From Dryocola sp. LX212 (GTDB lineage: Bacteria > Pseudomonadota > Gammaproteobacteria > Enterobacterales > Enterobacteriaceae), in NCBI GenBank assembly GCA_041504365.1, contig CP167917.1, positions 3,844,001 through 3,908,000 on the forward strand: DNA of 64,000 nt. Direction: 5' to 3'. Positions 1 through 12,000 of this stretch are shown in pieces. Numbering within the stretch: position 1 is the first letter of the stretch; the number at the start of each line of letters is the position of its first letter. The translations under genes were made by a program, and so were the position numbers. The notes under the pieces were generated by a model that did not search any database, was not told where the DNA came from, and saw nothing but the letters and a program-made list of their open reading frames with translations.

Positions 1-1
1 G

Positions 2-3000
2 TCACGAGAAAGCATGCAAAATACCTATAAGACGCAGCTTGCGAACATAGGATATTCACTCAATGCTGACGCTGATATCCTGGTTTATGGCTGCGACTTT
101 GGTGCAGGCGTTCAGGGTGCAGCTGCCATTGAGACGCTGAGTCAGCTAACAGGTGCAGATGTTGCTGCATCATCCGACGACACCGGCGCAGCTAAACTTG
201 GCGGGGACTGGGTTCTTGAGAGAAGCACGGGGACGATTGAAACCCGTAGCCTTGATGCGCGTGACTGGAACGGGCTGCTGGTCGCCCCGGTGCTCGACGC
301 AACCCCTGCTCTGACTTACGCCGCGATAGAAGATGCGCCAGCCCCCGTCAATGGTAGCAACGTTGGCGTGCTTGTTTCTGATTACACCGGTGGCATTACT
401 GACGTTGACCCCGGGGCGCTAAAAGGCATAGCGATTACGGCTAATGCTCCGACACAGGGAGTCTGGTGGTACACACTGGATGGCGGCACTAACTGGCAAA
501 CGGTTGGCACTGTCTCAACGACAAGCGCGCTATTGTTGGCCGATAATGCCAACACGCGGCTTTATTTCCAGGCAACAACCGCCAACTTTAACGGCGCGGT
601 CACCGGCACTGCCCTTACCTTTAAAGCATGGGATCAATCCATCGGGACGGCTGGGGCCAAAGCATCGACCACGACAGGAACGGGCAACGTGGCAACAGCC
701 GTTTCGCTCATCACCGATACTGTGGCGGTCAACGTTGCCGCGGTGAACGATGCGCCAGTACTGACGGATGTCGCCCGCACGCTGACCACCTTCAACGAAG
801 ATGCCAATATTCTTTCCCCTGTGGGCCGGGGAGCCGTTGGCATTGATGTCACGCTGGCTACGCTTAACATTAATAACGGCAACGTCGCTGACGTCGATAC
901 GGGTGCGGTTAAAGGGATCGCCATCGTCGGAGCTAATACAGCCAACGGCACCTGGTGGTACTCCACCGACAACGGTACAACCTGGACGCAGTTCGGCACC
1001 GTTTCCGAAACCAACGCCCTTCTGCTGTCTAACGCCACAACCTCGCGTCTCTATTTCCAGTCGACTGCCGATTATAATGGCACCTTGCCGGATGCGTTGA
1101 CCCTCCGCGCCTGGGATCAGACTCAGGGCACTAACGGCGGTCGCTTTAACATCGCCGCCAACGGCACAGGGGGCACAACGGCGTTTTCAGCGGCAACTGA
1201 CGTGGTCGCCCAGACGATCACCGCGGTTGTTGATATTACCGCCGACACCATAACGACTCCGGAAGACACGACGGTTATTGTCGATATATTCGCCAATGAT
1301 ACGTTTGAGAATACGGGCCGCACCATTACTGCGGTCAACGGTACCGCCATTGCGCTCAACGGCAGCGTGGCCGTGACCAATGGTACGGTGACGTTAATCA
1401 ACGATGCAGGTCAGCAGAAGCTGAGCTTCACCCCTGCGGCGGACTATAGCGGCAGCGCTGTATTCAACTACACGGCCACCTCCGGCGGGGCGACGGAGAC
1501 GGCTAACGTCACCGTGACCATCACGGCGGTGGCGGATGCGCCGCGTATCGATCTTGACTCCACAGCAGCGGGTTCCAATTACAGCGCTTATTACGATCAG
1601 GGCCCGATGCTTATCGGTAAACTGATAACCCTGACTGACCCTGAAAACAACAACATTACGTCGGTCACTATCACCCTGGCCGGAGCCACAGCCGCAGACA
1701 CGCTGACAGCTGGCGATATGACAGCTTACGGCATTACCAATAGCTATAATGCGGCAACGGGTGTATTAACATTGAGCGGCAGTACTACGCTTGCAAACTA
1801 CCAGACATTGTTGAACAGCGTGCTGTTTACCACGACCTCAGGTACACCGAACCAGCTGCGCACCATAACCGTCAGCGCCATTTCTGGCACAGCCCCCCTG
1901 GTTTCTAACGTGGCAATGGCGTTCATTACCATCCTTGATAGTGATGGCGATGGCGTAGCTAACCTGAGAGATATCGATGATGATAACGATGGCATTCTCG
2001 ACACTATTGAAGGAAACGAAAGTTCTCTGGTCAATGGAGGGGCTTTCTCAGGAAGTACCGCGCCTCCCGGCTGGTATTATGGTGCAGATCCGTTTACCAG
2101 TACCGCAAGCCCAGCCTACAGCTATAATTTACCTAACTCGCACCTGGTCGGCGGACTGTTTGATCAGTTAAATCCAGGAGGGAATCCAGACCTTGGCCTG
2201 AAAAGTATTGTCCAGGAGTCTGAAGGGGCGACGCCGGCAATTTATTACCACTTCCAACAGCCGCTGACAGCAGGAACCTACCTTTATTCATTCGACCTAT
2301 CAGCTCGTTTAAGCACGCCCGCTGATTTTTATAAAGTTTCGCTTTACAACCGTGATACACAAACGATTGTACAAGTGCTTGCGAACGGTTCAATCAGCAC
2401 GCTACCGGATATGAATGCCGCAGGCGATAACTATCAGAACTTTTCAGGCTCGGTCAATATCACGACGCCAGGTAATTACGTTTTACTCTTCCAGATCAAT
2501 CCAAATGGAGTCGGTAATGGCGATTATTTGATTGATCGTGTTGCCTTTGGCGTTAATCCTGACGTCGACAATGACGGTGTAGTGAATCGACTCGACCTTG
2601 ATTCAGATAACGATGGCATCACCGACAACGTTGAAGCCCAGTCAACCGCGGGCTATATCGCGCCGAGTGGTATCGATGCCGATCTAGACGGCCTGGACGA
2701 TGCCTACGATGCGGCCATTGGCAACCAAAGCAGCGCGGCCAGCATCGGCCTGACACCTGTTGATACTGACAGTGATGGAACCAGTGATTATCTTGACGGC
2801 GATTCTGATGGGGACGGCCTGACCGATATCATTGAGCGCGGCGACGGGCAGCCGACAAGTCTCACTTCGACCACCGATACCGATGGTGACGGCCTGCTCG
2901 ATATTTTTGAAGGGACGAACGTAAATGACGGTTTCGATGCTAATGACGAGAACATTATTCCAAATGGCAATTTCAACCTCGCGGATACCGACAACGACGT

Positions 3001-6000
3001 AGCGGCTAACGGTGCCGGAGCCATCCCGCGGGTAGCGGATTTCGATTATCGTGACGACCCACAGGCCCCTGTCAATAATCTGCCCGTCGGCTGGTCGCTA
3101 CCTGAAGATACGGGCGGGCAGCTGACCGGCATTTCAGTCTCGGATAACGGGGCTAACGGCACCTACATTGTCCAGCTCACCGTTGCCTCAGGGATGTTAT
3201 CGGCTATCGCGGACAGCAGCGTTACCGTGACGGGCTCCGGTACAGGAACCCTTACCCTGTCAGGCTCTCTGGCAGCGATTAATGCATTTCTGGGCGGCGC
3301 GTCAGCCCCGGCCTACACGCCTGTCGTCAACTACAACGGACCGGTGAATCTACAAATCGTGACCAAAGATGGCGGTGGTGGCAGCGGATCACTTTCCGAT
3401 ACCGATAATGTCACCATCACCGTCACGCCTGTTAACGATGCCCCTGTCGTTGATGCGACGCCTGTTCTGATCTACACCGCGCAAGAAGATGCCCCTCCTC
3501 CGGTCAATGGCAATGCGGTCGGCGTACCGATTTCAGATTTCACCGCAGGGAATAGCGACGTTGATGCCGGTGCGCTGAAAGGGATAGCTATCACGGCTAC
3601 GGCACCGACCAATGGCGTCTGGTGGTACACCCTTGATGGCGGTTCGACATGGCAGGCCGTTGGCACGGTATCCAATACCAGTGCCCTGCTCCTTGCGGAT
3701 AATGCGAATACCCGTCTGTATTTTCAGGCTACAACCCTCAACTATAACGGCACCGGGGGGGCTACAGCGTTGACCTTCCGTGGCTGGGACCAGACCTCCG
3801 GGACCGCAGGAAGCAAAGTCACAACCGCAACGAACGGCGGGATCACGGCGTTCTCTACCGCAACAGAGACTATTGCCGTCACGGTTGCTCCGGTGAACGA
3901 TGCGCCAGTACTGACGGATGTCGCCCGCACGCTGACCACCTTCAACGAAGATGCCAATATTCTTTCCCCTGTGGGCCGGGGAGCCGTTGGCATTGATGTC
4001 ACGCTGGCTACGCTTAACATTAATAACGGCAACGTCGCTGACGTCGATACGGGTGCGGTTAAAGGGATCGCCATCGTCGGAGCTAATACAGCCAACGGCA
4101 CCTGGTGGTACTCCACCGACAACGGTACAACCTGGACGCAGTTCGGCACCGTTTCCGAAACCAACGCCCTTCTGCTGTCTAACGCCACAACCTCGCGTCT
4201 CTATTTCCAGTCGACTGCCGATTATAATGGCACCTTGCCGGATGCGTTGACCCTCCGCGCCTGGGATCAGACTCAGGGCACTAACGGCGGTCGCTTTAAC
4301 ATCGCCGCCAACGGCACAGGGGGCACAACGGCGTTTTCAGCGGCAACTGACGTGGTCGCCCAGACGATCACCGCGGTTGTTGATATTACCGCCGACACCA
4401 TAACGACTCCGGAAGACACGACGGTTATTGTCGATATATTCGCCAATGATACGTTTGAGAATACGGGCCGCACCATTACTGCGGTCAACGGTACCGCCAT
4501 TGCGCTCAACGGCAGCGTGGCCGTGACCAATGGTACGGTGACGTTAATCAACGATGCAGGTCAGCAGAAGCTGAGCTTCACCCCTGCGGCGGACTATAGC
4601 GGCAGCGCTGTATTCAACTACACGGCCACCTCCGGCGGGGCGACGGAGACGGCTAACGTCACCGTGACCATCACGGCGGTGGCGGATGCGCCGCGTATCG
4701 ATTTGAACAGCGGAACGAATGGAACGGGTTATGTCGGATCCTACGATCAGATTTCTGTGCCAATAGGTAACCTTGCTACAGTCACCGATCCAGAAGGAAA
4801 TAATCTCACATCGATGACGATTACGCTGGCCGGCGCAACGGCAGCAGATAGCCTGGCGTTGGTGAGTTCTATTGCAGGAATAACTTCCAGTTACAATACT
4901 GCGACAGGTGTGCTTACGCTCACAGGCAACACCACGTTAGCGGTTTATCAGAATGCGCTAAATAATGTGCGCTTCACAACAACAGACGGCATTCCCGGCA
5001 CTCGAACTATTACCGTTTCCGCAGTTTCCGGTACAGCACCAACTGCATCTAACGTCGCCACTGCTACGATAACCATGATCGACACTGATGGCGATGGCAT
5101 CGCCAACGCCAGGGATATTGATGATGATAATGATGGTATCGTTGATACTGCTGAGGGACCAGAAACCCAGACTGTCATACCTACGACGGCAACCACCACA
5201 GGTGCAAACCCTGCGGCCAACTCTATCAATACCACCATTGATGGTAGTTCTGGCATCGGCGCCCCTTACTACATTGCTGCGGGCCCCATCGCGAAAATCG
5301 AGTATACGTTCCAGAAACCTATAGTAGATGCCCGGTACATCCAGATCTTCAATAACGGCGGCTCGCTGTTGAGCGATGATGAGGCGATTGGCGAAATTGG
5401 GGAAGTCCGGATTTACAACTCGAAAGGAGAAGTCATCTTCTCTACGACGGCGTTATCTGCCACTAACGCCGTCGGTAATGGCGATGCAGGTGGTAACCCA
5501 TTCCAGATCCCGTTAGATGGTCTGAATGACGTTGCAAGGATAGAGTTGCTTAATGTAACTGGACGCGGTAATGCCAACATCGTTCTTAATGAATTCAATG
5601 TCATAGCCGGAAGTGATGGCGACAGTGATGGAATGATCAACCGCCTTGATCTCGATTCCGATAATGATGGCATCACCGACAACGTTGAGGCCCAGACAAC
5701 GGCAGGCTACATCGCGCCGAGCGGCATTGATGCGAACGGCGATGGCCTTGATGACGCCTATGACCTTTCCGGTGCCGAGCTGGTCACTAACGGTACGTTT
5801 ACGGGGTCAATTGCCGGATGGACGACTTCGGGTTCGGTCATTGGTGCATCCGATGTGATCGTCTTCAATAGCAGCAATACGACGCCCAACGGGGAAGCTC
5901 GTCAGACGATAACAACGATCCCTGGTGAAACCTATACGTTGACATTTAACGTAGGCCGGAGTGGCGCGGGCACAAACACCGTGGGCCTAAATGTGCAGGT

Positions 6001-9000
6001 TCTTGATGGCACAACCGTGCTGGGATCGCAGAGCATCACTAAATCGACGAATACCAACACCGGTTACTCAATCACTTTTGTTGCCACAGGTACCCAGACA
6101 ACGATTTTCCTGGATGACATCACCACCGTCACGACAAGTGGTGACGTCTATGCCGATAACTTCTCTGTACGGCGCACGCCGGGCTTAACACCGGTGGATA
6201 CTGAAGGCGATGGTAACGCTGATTATACTGACCTGGACTCCGACAACGACGGAAAAGCCGATATTACCGAACGTGGCGATGGGCAGCCGACCAGCGTCAC
6301 CTCAACGGCTGACACAGACGGTGATGGCCTGCTTGATATTTTCGAGGGTTCTGCCATCAATGACGGGTTCGACCCGAACGATGACAACATTAATGCCAGC
6401 GGTATTTTTAATCTCGCAGACAGTGATAATGATACGGCGTCTGACGGCTCAAACGCACAACCACCGGCCCGCGATCTTGATTATCGTGACAGCGTTTCCC
6501 CTATTCCGCCCGTCATTACCGACCCAGGTATTCCTGGCCAAAACTTCAACGCAACCACCGGCAACTATACGGCCACCACTGGAGAAGACACTTCCTTTAA
6601 CGGCCAGGTCAAGGCCACTGATGTTGATGGCGATCCCCTCACTTATACGGTGACAACCCAGCCTGCACACGGCACGGTGACGCTCAACGCCACCACCGGC
6701 GCGTATACCTATACCCCGACCGCAGACTACAACGGCACCGACAGCTTCGTGGTGCAGGTAAGCGACGGCAACGGCGGCGTCGTGCTGTCGACCGTCAACT
6801 TTACCGTCACGCCGGTGGCGGATATTGTCGCTGATACGGCAATCACCAGTGAGGACACCCCGGTCACCATCACGGTGAACGCCAACGACAGCTTTGAAAA
6901 CAGCGGCCATGTGATTTCCGCCATCAACGGCACCGCCGTCACCGTCGGTGTACCGCTGGCGGTGGCAAACGGCTCGGTGACGCTCAATGCCGACGGCACG
7001 CTGGGCTTCACCCCCGCCGCCAACTTCAACGGCCCGGCCAGCTTCAGCTACACGGTCACCTCCGGCGGCGTATCGGAAACCGCGAATGTGACGGTCAATG
7101 TGACGCCGGTTAACGACGCCCCCGTCCCCACCGATCGGGGCCTCCCGGGACAGACCTTTAATCCTGCGACAGGCAACTATGCGGCCACCACCGCCGAGGA
7201 CGTGCCGTTTACCGGCCAGGTCACGGCTACCGACGCCGACGGTGATGCGCTCGGCTATACGATCACAACTCAGCCAGCGCACGGTACGGTGACGCTCAAC
7301 GCCACCACCGGCGTTTACACCTACACCCCGACGGCGGATTACAACGGCACCGACAGCTTCGTGGTACAAATCAGTGACGGCAACGGCGGCGTTGTGCAGT
7401 CGACCGTTAACTTTACCGTCACGCCGGTGGCGGATATTGTCGCCGACACGGTCAGCACTAATGAAGATACAGCCCTTACCTTTAACGTACTCACCGGGAC
7501 CAATGGTGCCAGCGCCGACAGTTTTGAGAATGCCAATGCCGCCATTACCGGGGTAACCCAGGGGCTGCACGGCAGCGTCACCTACAGTGCCAACGGCAGC
7601 GTAGTCTATACCCCGACGGCAAACTTCAGCGGTACGGATAGTTTCACCTACACCGTCACCTCCGGTGGGGTGACAGAAACCACCACTGTCACGGTTAATA
7701 TTTTATCGGTCAACGATGCCCCTGTTCCGTCGGAATCCGTCCCGGCAACGCCCGGGCAGACCTTTGATCCCGCCACCGGCAACTACGAGGCAGAAACGCA
7801 AGAGGACATCGCCTTTAACGGCAAGGTTGCCGCCACCGATAGCGATGGCGATACGCTCTCCTTTGCGATAACAACACAGCCTGCTCACGGTACGGTAACG
7901 ATCAACGCATCAACCGGCGCGTACACCTATACCCCGGCGGCGGATTACAATGGCAGCGACAGTTTTGTCGTCAAGATAAGTGACGGGAACGGTGGAACCG
8001 TGCAGTCAACGGTGAACTTCACCGTCACGCCGGTAGCCGATATCGTCGCCGACACGGTAACGACCAACGAAGATACTTCGGTCATCATTCAGGTCAACGC
8101 GAATGATACGTTTGAAAATCCTGATCGTGTGATTACGTCGATTAACGGCACGGCCATCACCGCTGGCGTACCTCTTATGGTCGCTAACGGTAATGTGACG
8201 TTAAATGCCGACGGCACGCTGAGCTTCACGCCGGGCACTAACTTCAACGGCGCCACCAACTTCAACTACACGGTGACTTCTGGCGGCGTGACGGAATCAA
8301 CCACCGTCACCGTCAATGTGACGCCGGTGAATGATGCGCCGGTTCCTTCGGAGCCGATCCCGCCAACGCCGGGGCAGTCTTTCGATCCTGCTACCGGTAA
8401 CTACACCGCTGAAACCCAGGAGGATGTGGCCTTCAGCGGCCAGGTCGCCGCGACCGACGCTGACGGCAACCCGCTGATCTACACCGTCAGCACCCAGCCA
8501 ACCCACGGCACGGTAACGCTTAACGCCACCACCGGCGTCTACACCTACACCCCGACGGCGGACTACAACGGCACCGACAGCTTCGTGGTACAAATCAGTG
8601 ACGGCAACGGCGGCGTAGTGCAGTCGACGGTGACCTTCAGCGTCACACCGGTGAGCGATATCGCCGCCGACACCGTGACCACGAACGAAGACACATCGGT
8701 TGTTATTGCGGTTAATACCAACGACTCGTTTGAAAACAGCGGCCATACGGTGACGGCAATCAACGGCACCGCGATCGGCGTCGGTGCGTCGGTGGCCGTT
8801 TCCAACGGTTCGGTCATTCTCAATGCAGACGGCACGCTGAGCTTTACCCCTGCGGCTAACTTCAACGGTGCCACCAGTTTCAGCTACACGGTCACTTCTG
8901 GCGGCGTGACCGAAACGGCGAACGTCACCGTCAATGTAACGCCGGTGAATGATGCGCCGGTTCCTTCGGAGCCGATCCCACCGACGCCGGGGCAGTCTTT

Positions 9001-12000
9001 CGATCCTGCTACCGGTAACTACACCGCTGAAACCCAGGAGGATGTGGCCTTTATCGGCCAGGTCGCCGCGACCGACGCTGACGGCAACCCGCTGACCTAC
9101 ACCGTCAGCACCCAGCCAACCCACGGCACGGTAACGCTTAACGCCACCACCGGCGTCTACACCTACACCCCGACGGCGGACTACAACGGCACCGACAGCT
9201 TCGTGGTACAAATCAGTGACGGCAACGGCGGCGTAGTGCAGTCGACGGTGACCTTCAGCGTCACACCGGTGAGCGATATCGCCGCCGACACCGTGACCAC
9301 GAACGAAGACACATCGGTTGTTATTGCGGTTAATACCAACGACTCGTTTGAAAACAGCGGCCATACGGTGACGGCAATCAACGGCACCGCGATCGGCGTC
9401 GGTGCATCGGTGGCCGTTTCCAACGGTTCGGTCATTCTCAATGCAGACGGCACGCTGCGCTTTACACCTGCGGCTAACTTCAACGGTGCCACCAGTTTCA
9501 GCTACACGGTGACTTCTGGCGGCGTGACCGAAACTGCAAGAGTGACCGTCAATGTGACGCCGGTCAACGATCCCCCTGTCCCTGTTAATCCAGGTACTCA
9601 AGGGCAGACCTTTAATCCGACCACCGGTAACTACGCGGCCACTACCCCAGAAGATACCGCCTTCAATGGTCAGGTTGCAGCAACTGATGCTGATGGCGAT
9701 GCGCTTGCTTATAACGTTGTCAGCCAACCCACTCACGGTGCGGTGACGCTCAATGCCACCACCGGCATCTACACCTACACCCCGGCGGCAGATTACAACG
9801 GGGCCGATAGTTTTATCGTGCAAATCAGCGACGGTAAAGGCGGTACGGTACAATCAACGATCGCCTTGACCATTACACCAGTTGTGGACGGAGTGAATGA
9901 TGCCGTCGAGACGCTTGAAGATACGGCTATTTCCTTCAATGTCCTGACGGGAACAAACGGCGCGAGCGCAGATAATTTTGACAGCAGCGCTGCCGTCGTG
10001 ACCTCAGTCACTCAGGGCGCTAATGGCAGTGTGACGTTCTCTGCCGATGGCACTATCGTCTATACGCCCAATCCTCAGTACAACGGCCCGGATAGCTTCA
10101 CCTACACCGTTAGTTCAGGGGATGTCTTTGAAACAGCTACGGTGTTCATTCATGTCAATGCCTCTAATGATGCGCCGATCCCTGTCGATCCTGGCGTCCC
10201 TGGGCAGACCTTCGACCCTGCTACCGGCGATTACGCAGTCGGAGTTCAGGAGGATACTCCGGTTAACGGCCGCGTTGCAGCCAGTGACCCTGACGGGGAT
10301 GATCTGACCTATGTTGTGATTGCCCAGCCTGCAAATGGCACGCTCGTCTTTAATCCAGACGGCAGTTATACCTACACGCCAAACGCCGACTTTAATGGTA
10401 CTGACAGCTTTATGGTCGAGATCAGCGATGGTCTGGACGGCACCGTACAGTCAACCGTGACGCTCACCGTTTCGCCGGTAGCTGATATTGCAGCCGATAC
10501 GGCAACCACAAACGAAGATACTCCAGTTACGATCAACGTTACTGATAATGACTCGTTTGAAAATGCTGACTTTGCGATAACAGCAATAAATGGGGCGACA
10601 ATTGCACAGGGTGAATCCGTTGCGGTAACAAATGGATCGGTGATGCTGAATGCCGACGGCACGCTGCGCTTTACCCCTGCGGCCAACTTCAACGGCGCCA
10701 CCAGTTTCAGCTACACGGTCACCTCCGGCGGCGTGACGGAAACGGCGAACGTCACCGTCAATGTAACGCCGGTGAATGATGCGCCAGTCCCTTCGGAGCC
10801 GATACCGCCAACGCCGGGGCAGTCTTTCGATCCTGCTACCGGTAACTACTCCGCTGAAACCCAGGAGGATGTGGCCTTCAGCGGCCAGGTCGCCGCGACC
10901 GACGCTGACGGCAGCCCGCTGACCTACACCGTCAGTACCCAGCCAACCCACGGCACGGTAACGCTTAACGCGACCACCGGCGTCTACACCTACAGCCCGA
11001 CGGCGGACTACAACGGCACCGACAGCTTCGTGGTACAAATCAGTGACGGCAACGGCGGCGTTGTGCAGTCGACGGTGACCTTCAGCGTCACGCCGGTGGT
11101 TGATATCGTCGCCGACACCGTGACCACTAACGAAGACACATCGGTTGTTATTACGGTGAACAGCAACGACTCGTTTGAAAACAGCGGTCATACGGTGACG
11201 GCAATCAACGGCACCGCGATCGGCGTCGGTGCGTCGGTGGCGGTTTCCAACGGCTCGGTGACGTTAAATACCGACGGTACGCTGCGCTTTACCCCGGCGG
11301 CCAACTTCAACGGTGCCACCAGTTTCAGCTACACGGTCACTTCTGGCGGCGTGACCGAAACGGCGAACGTCACCGTCAATGTGACGCCGGTGAATGATGC
11401 GCCGGTCCCTTCGGAGCCGATCCCGCCAACGCCGGGGCAGTCTTTCGATCCTGCTACCGGTAACTACACCGCTGAAACCCAGGAGGATGTGGCCTTCAGC
11501 GGCCAGGTCGCCGCGACCGACGCTGACGGCAACCCGCTGATCTACACCGTCAGCACCCAGCCAACCCACGGCACGGTAACGCTTAACGCCACCACCGGCG
11601 TCTACACCTACACCCCGACGGCGGACTACAACGGCACCGACAGCTTCGTGGTACAAATCAGTGACGGCAACGGCGGCGTAGTGCAGTCGACGGTGACCTT
11701 CAGCGTCACACCGGTGAGCGATATCGCCGCCGACACCGTGACCACGAACGAAGACACATCGGTTGTTATTGCGGTTAATACCAACGACTCGTTTGAAAAC
11801 AGCGGCCATACGGTGACGGCAATCAACGGCACCGCGATCGGCATCGGTGCGTCGGTGGCCGTTTCCAACGGTTCGGTCATTCTCAATGCAGACGGCACGC
11901 TGAGCTTTACCCCTGCGGCTAACTTCAACGGTGCCACCAGTTTCAGCTACACGGTGACTTCTGGCGGCGTGACCGAAACGGCAAGAGTGACCGTCAATGT

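Noticed and set aside
14-16. ATG at 14 as the true start of the adhesin
   Set aside because: The frame stays open to the edge and the following residues are the middle of a known domain, so the gene starts outside the window.
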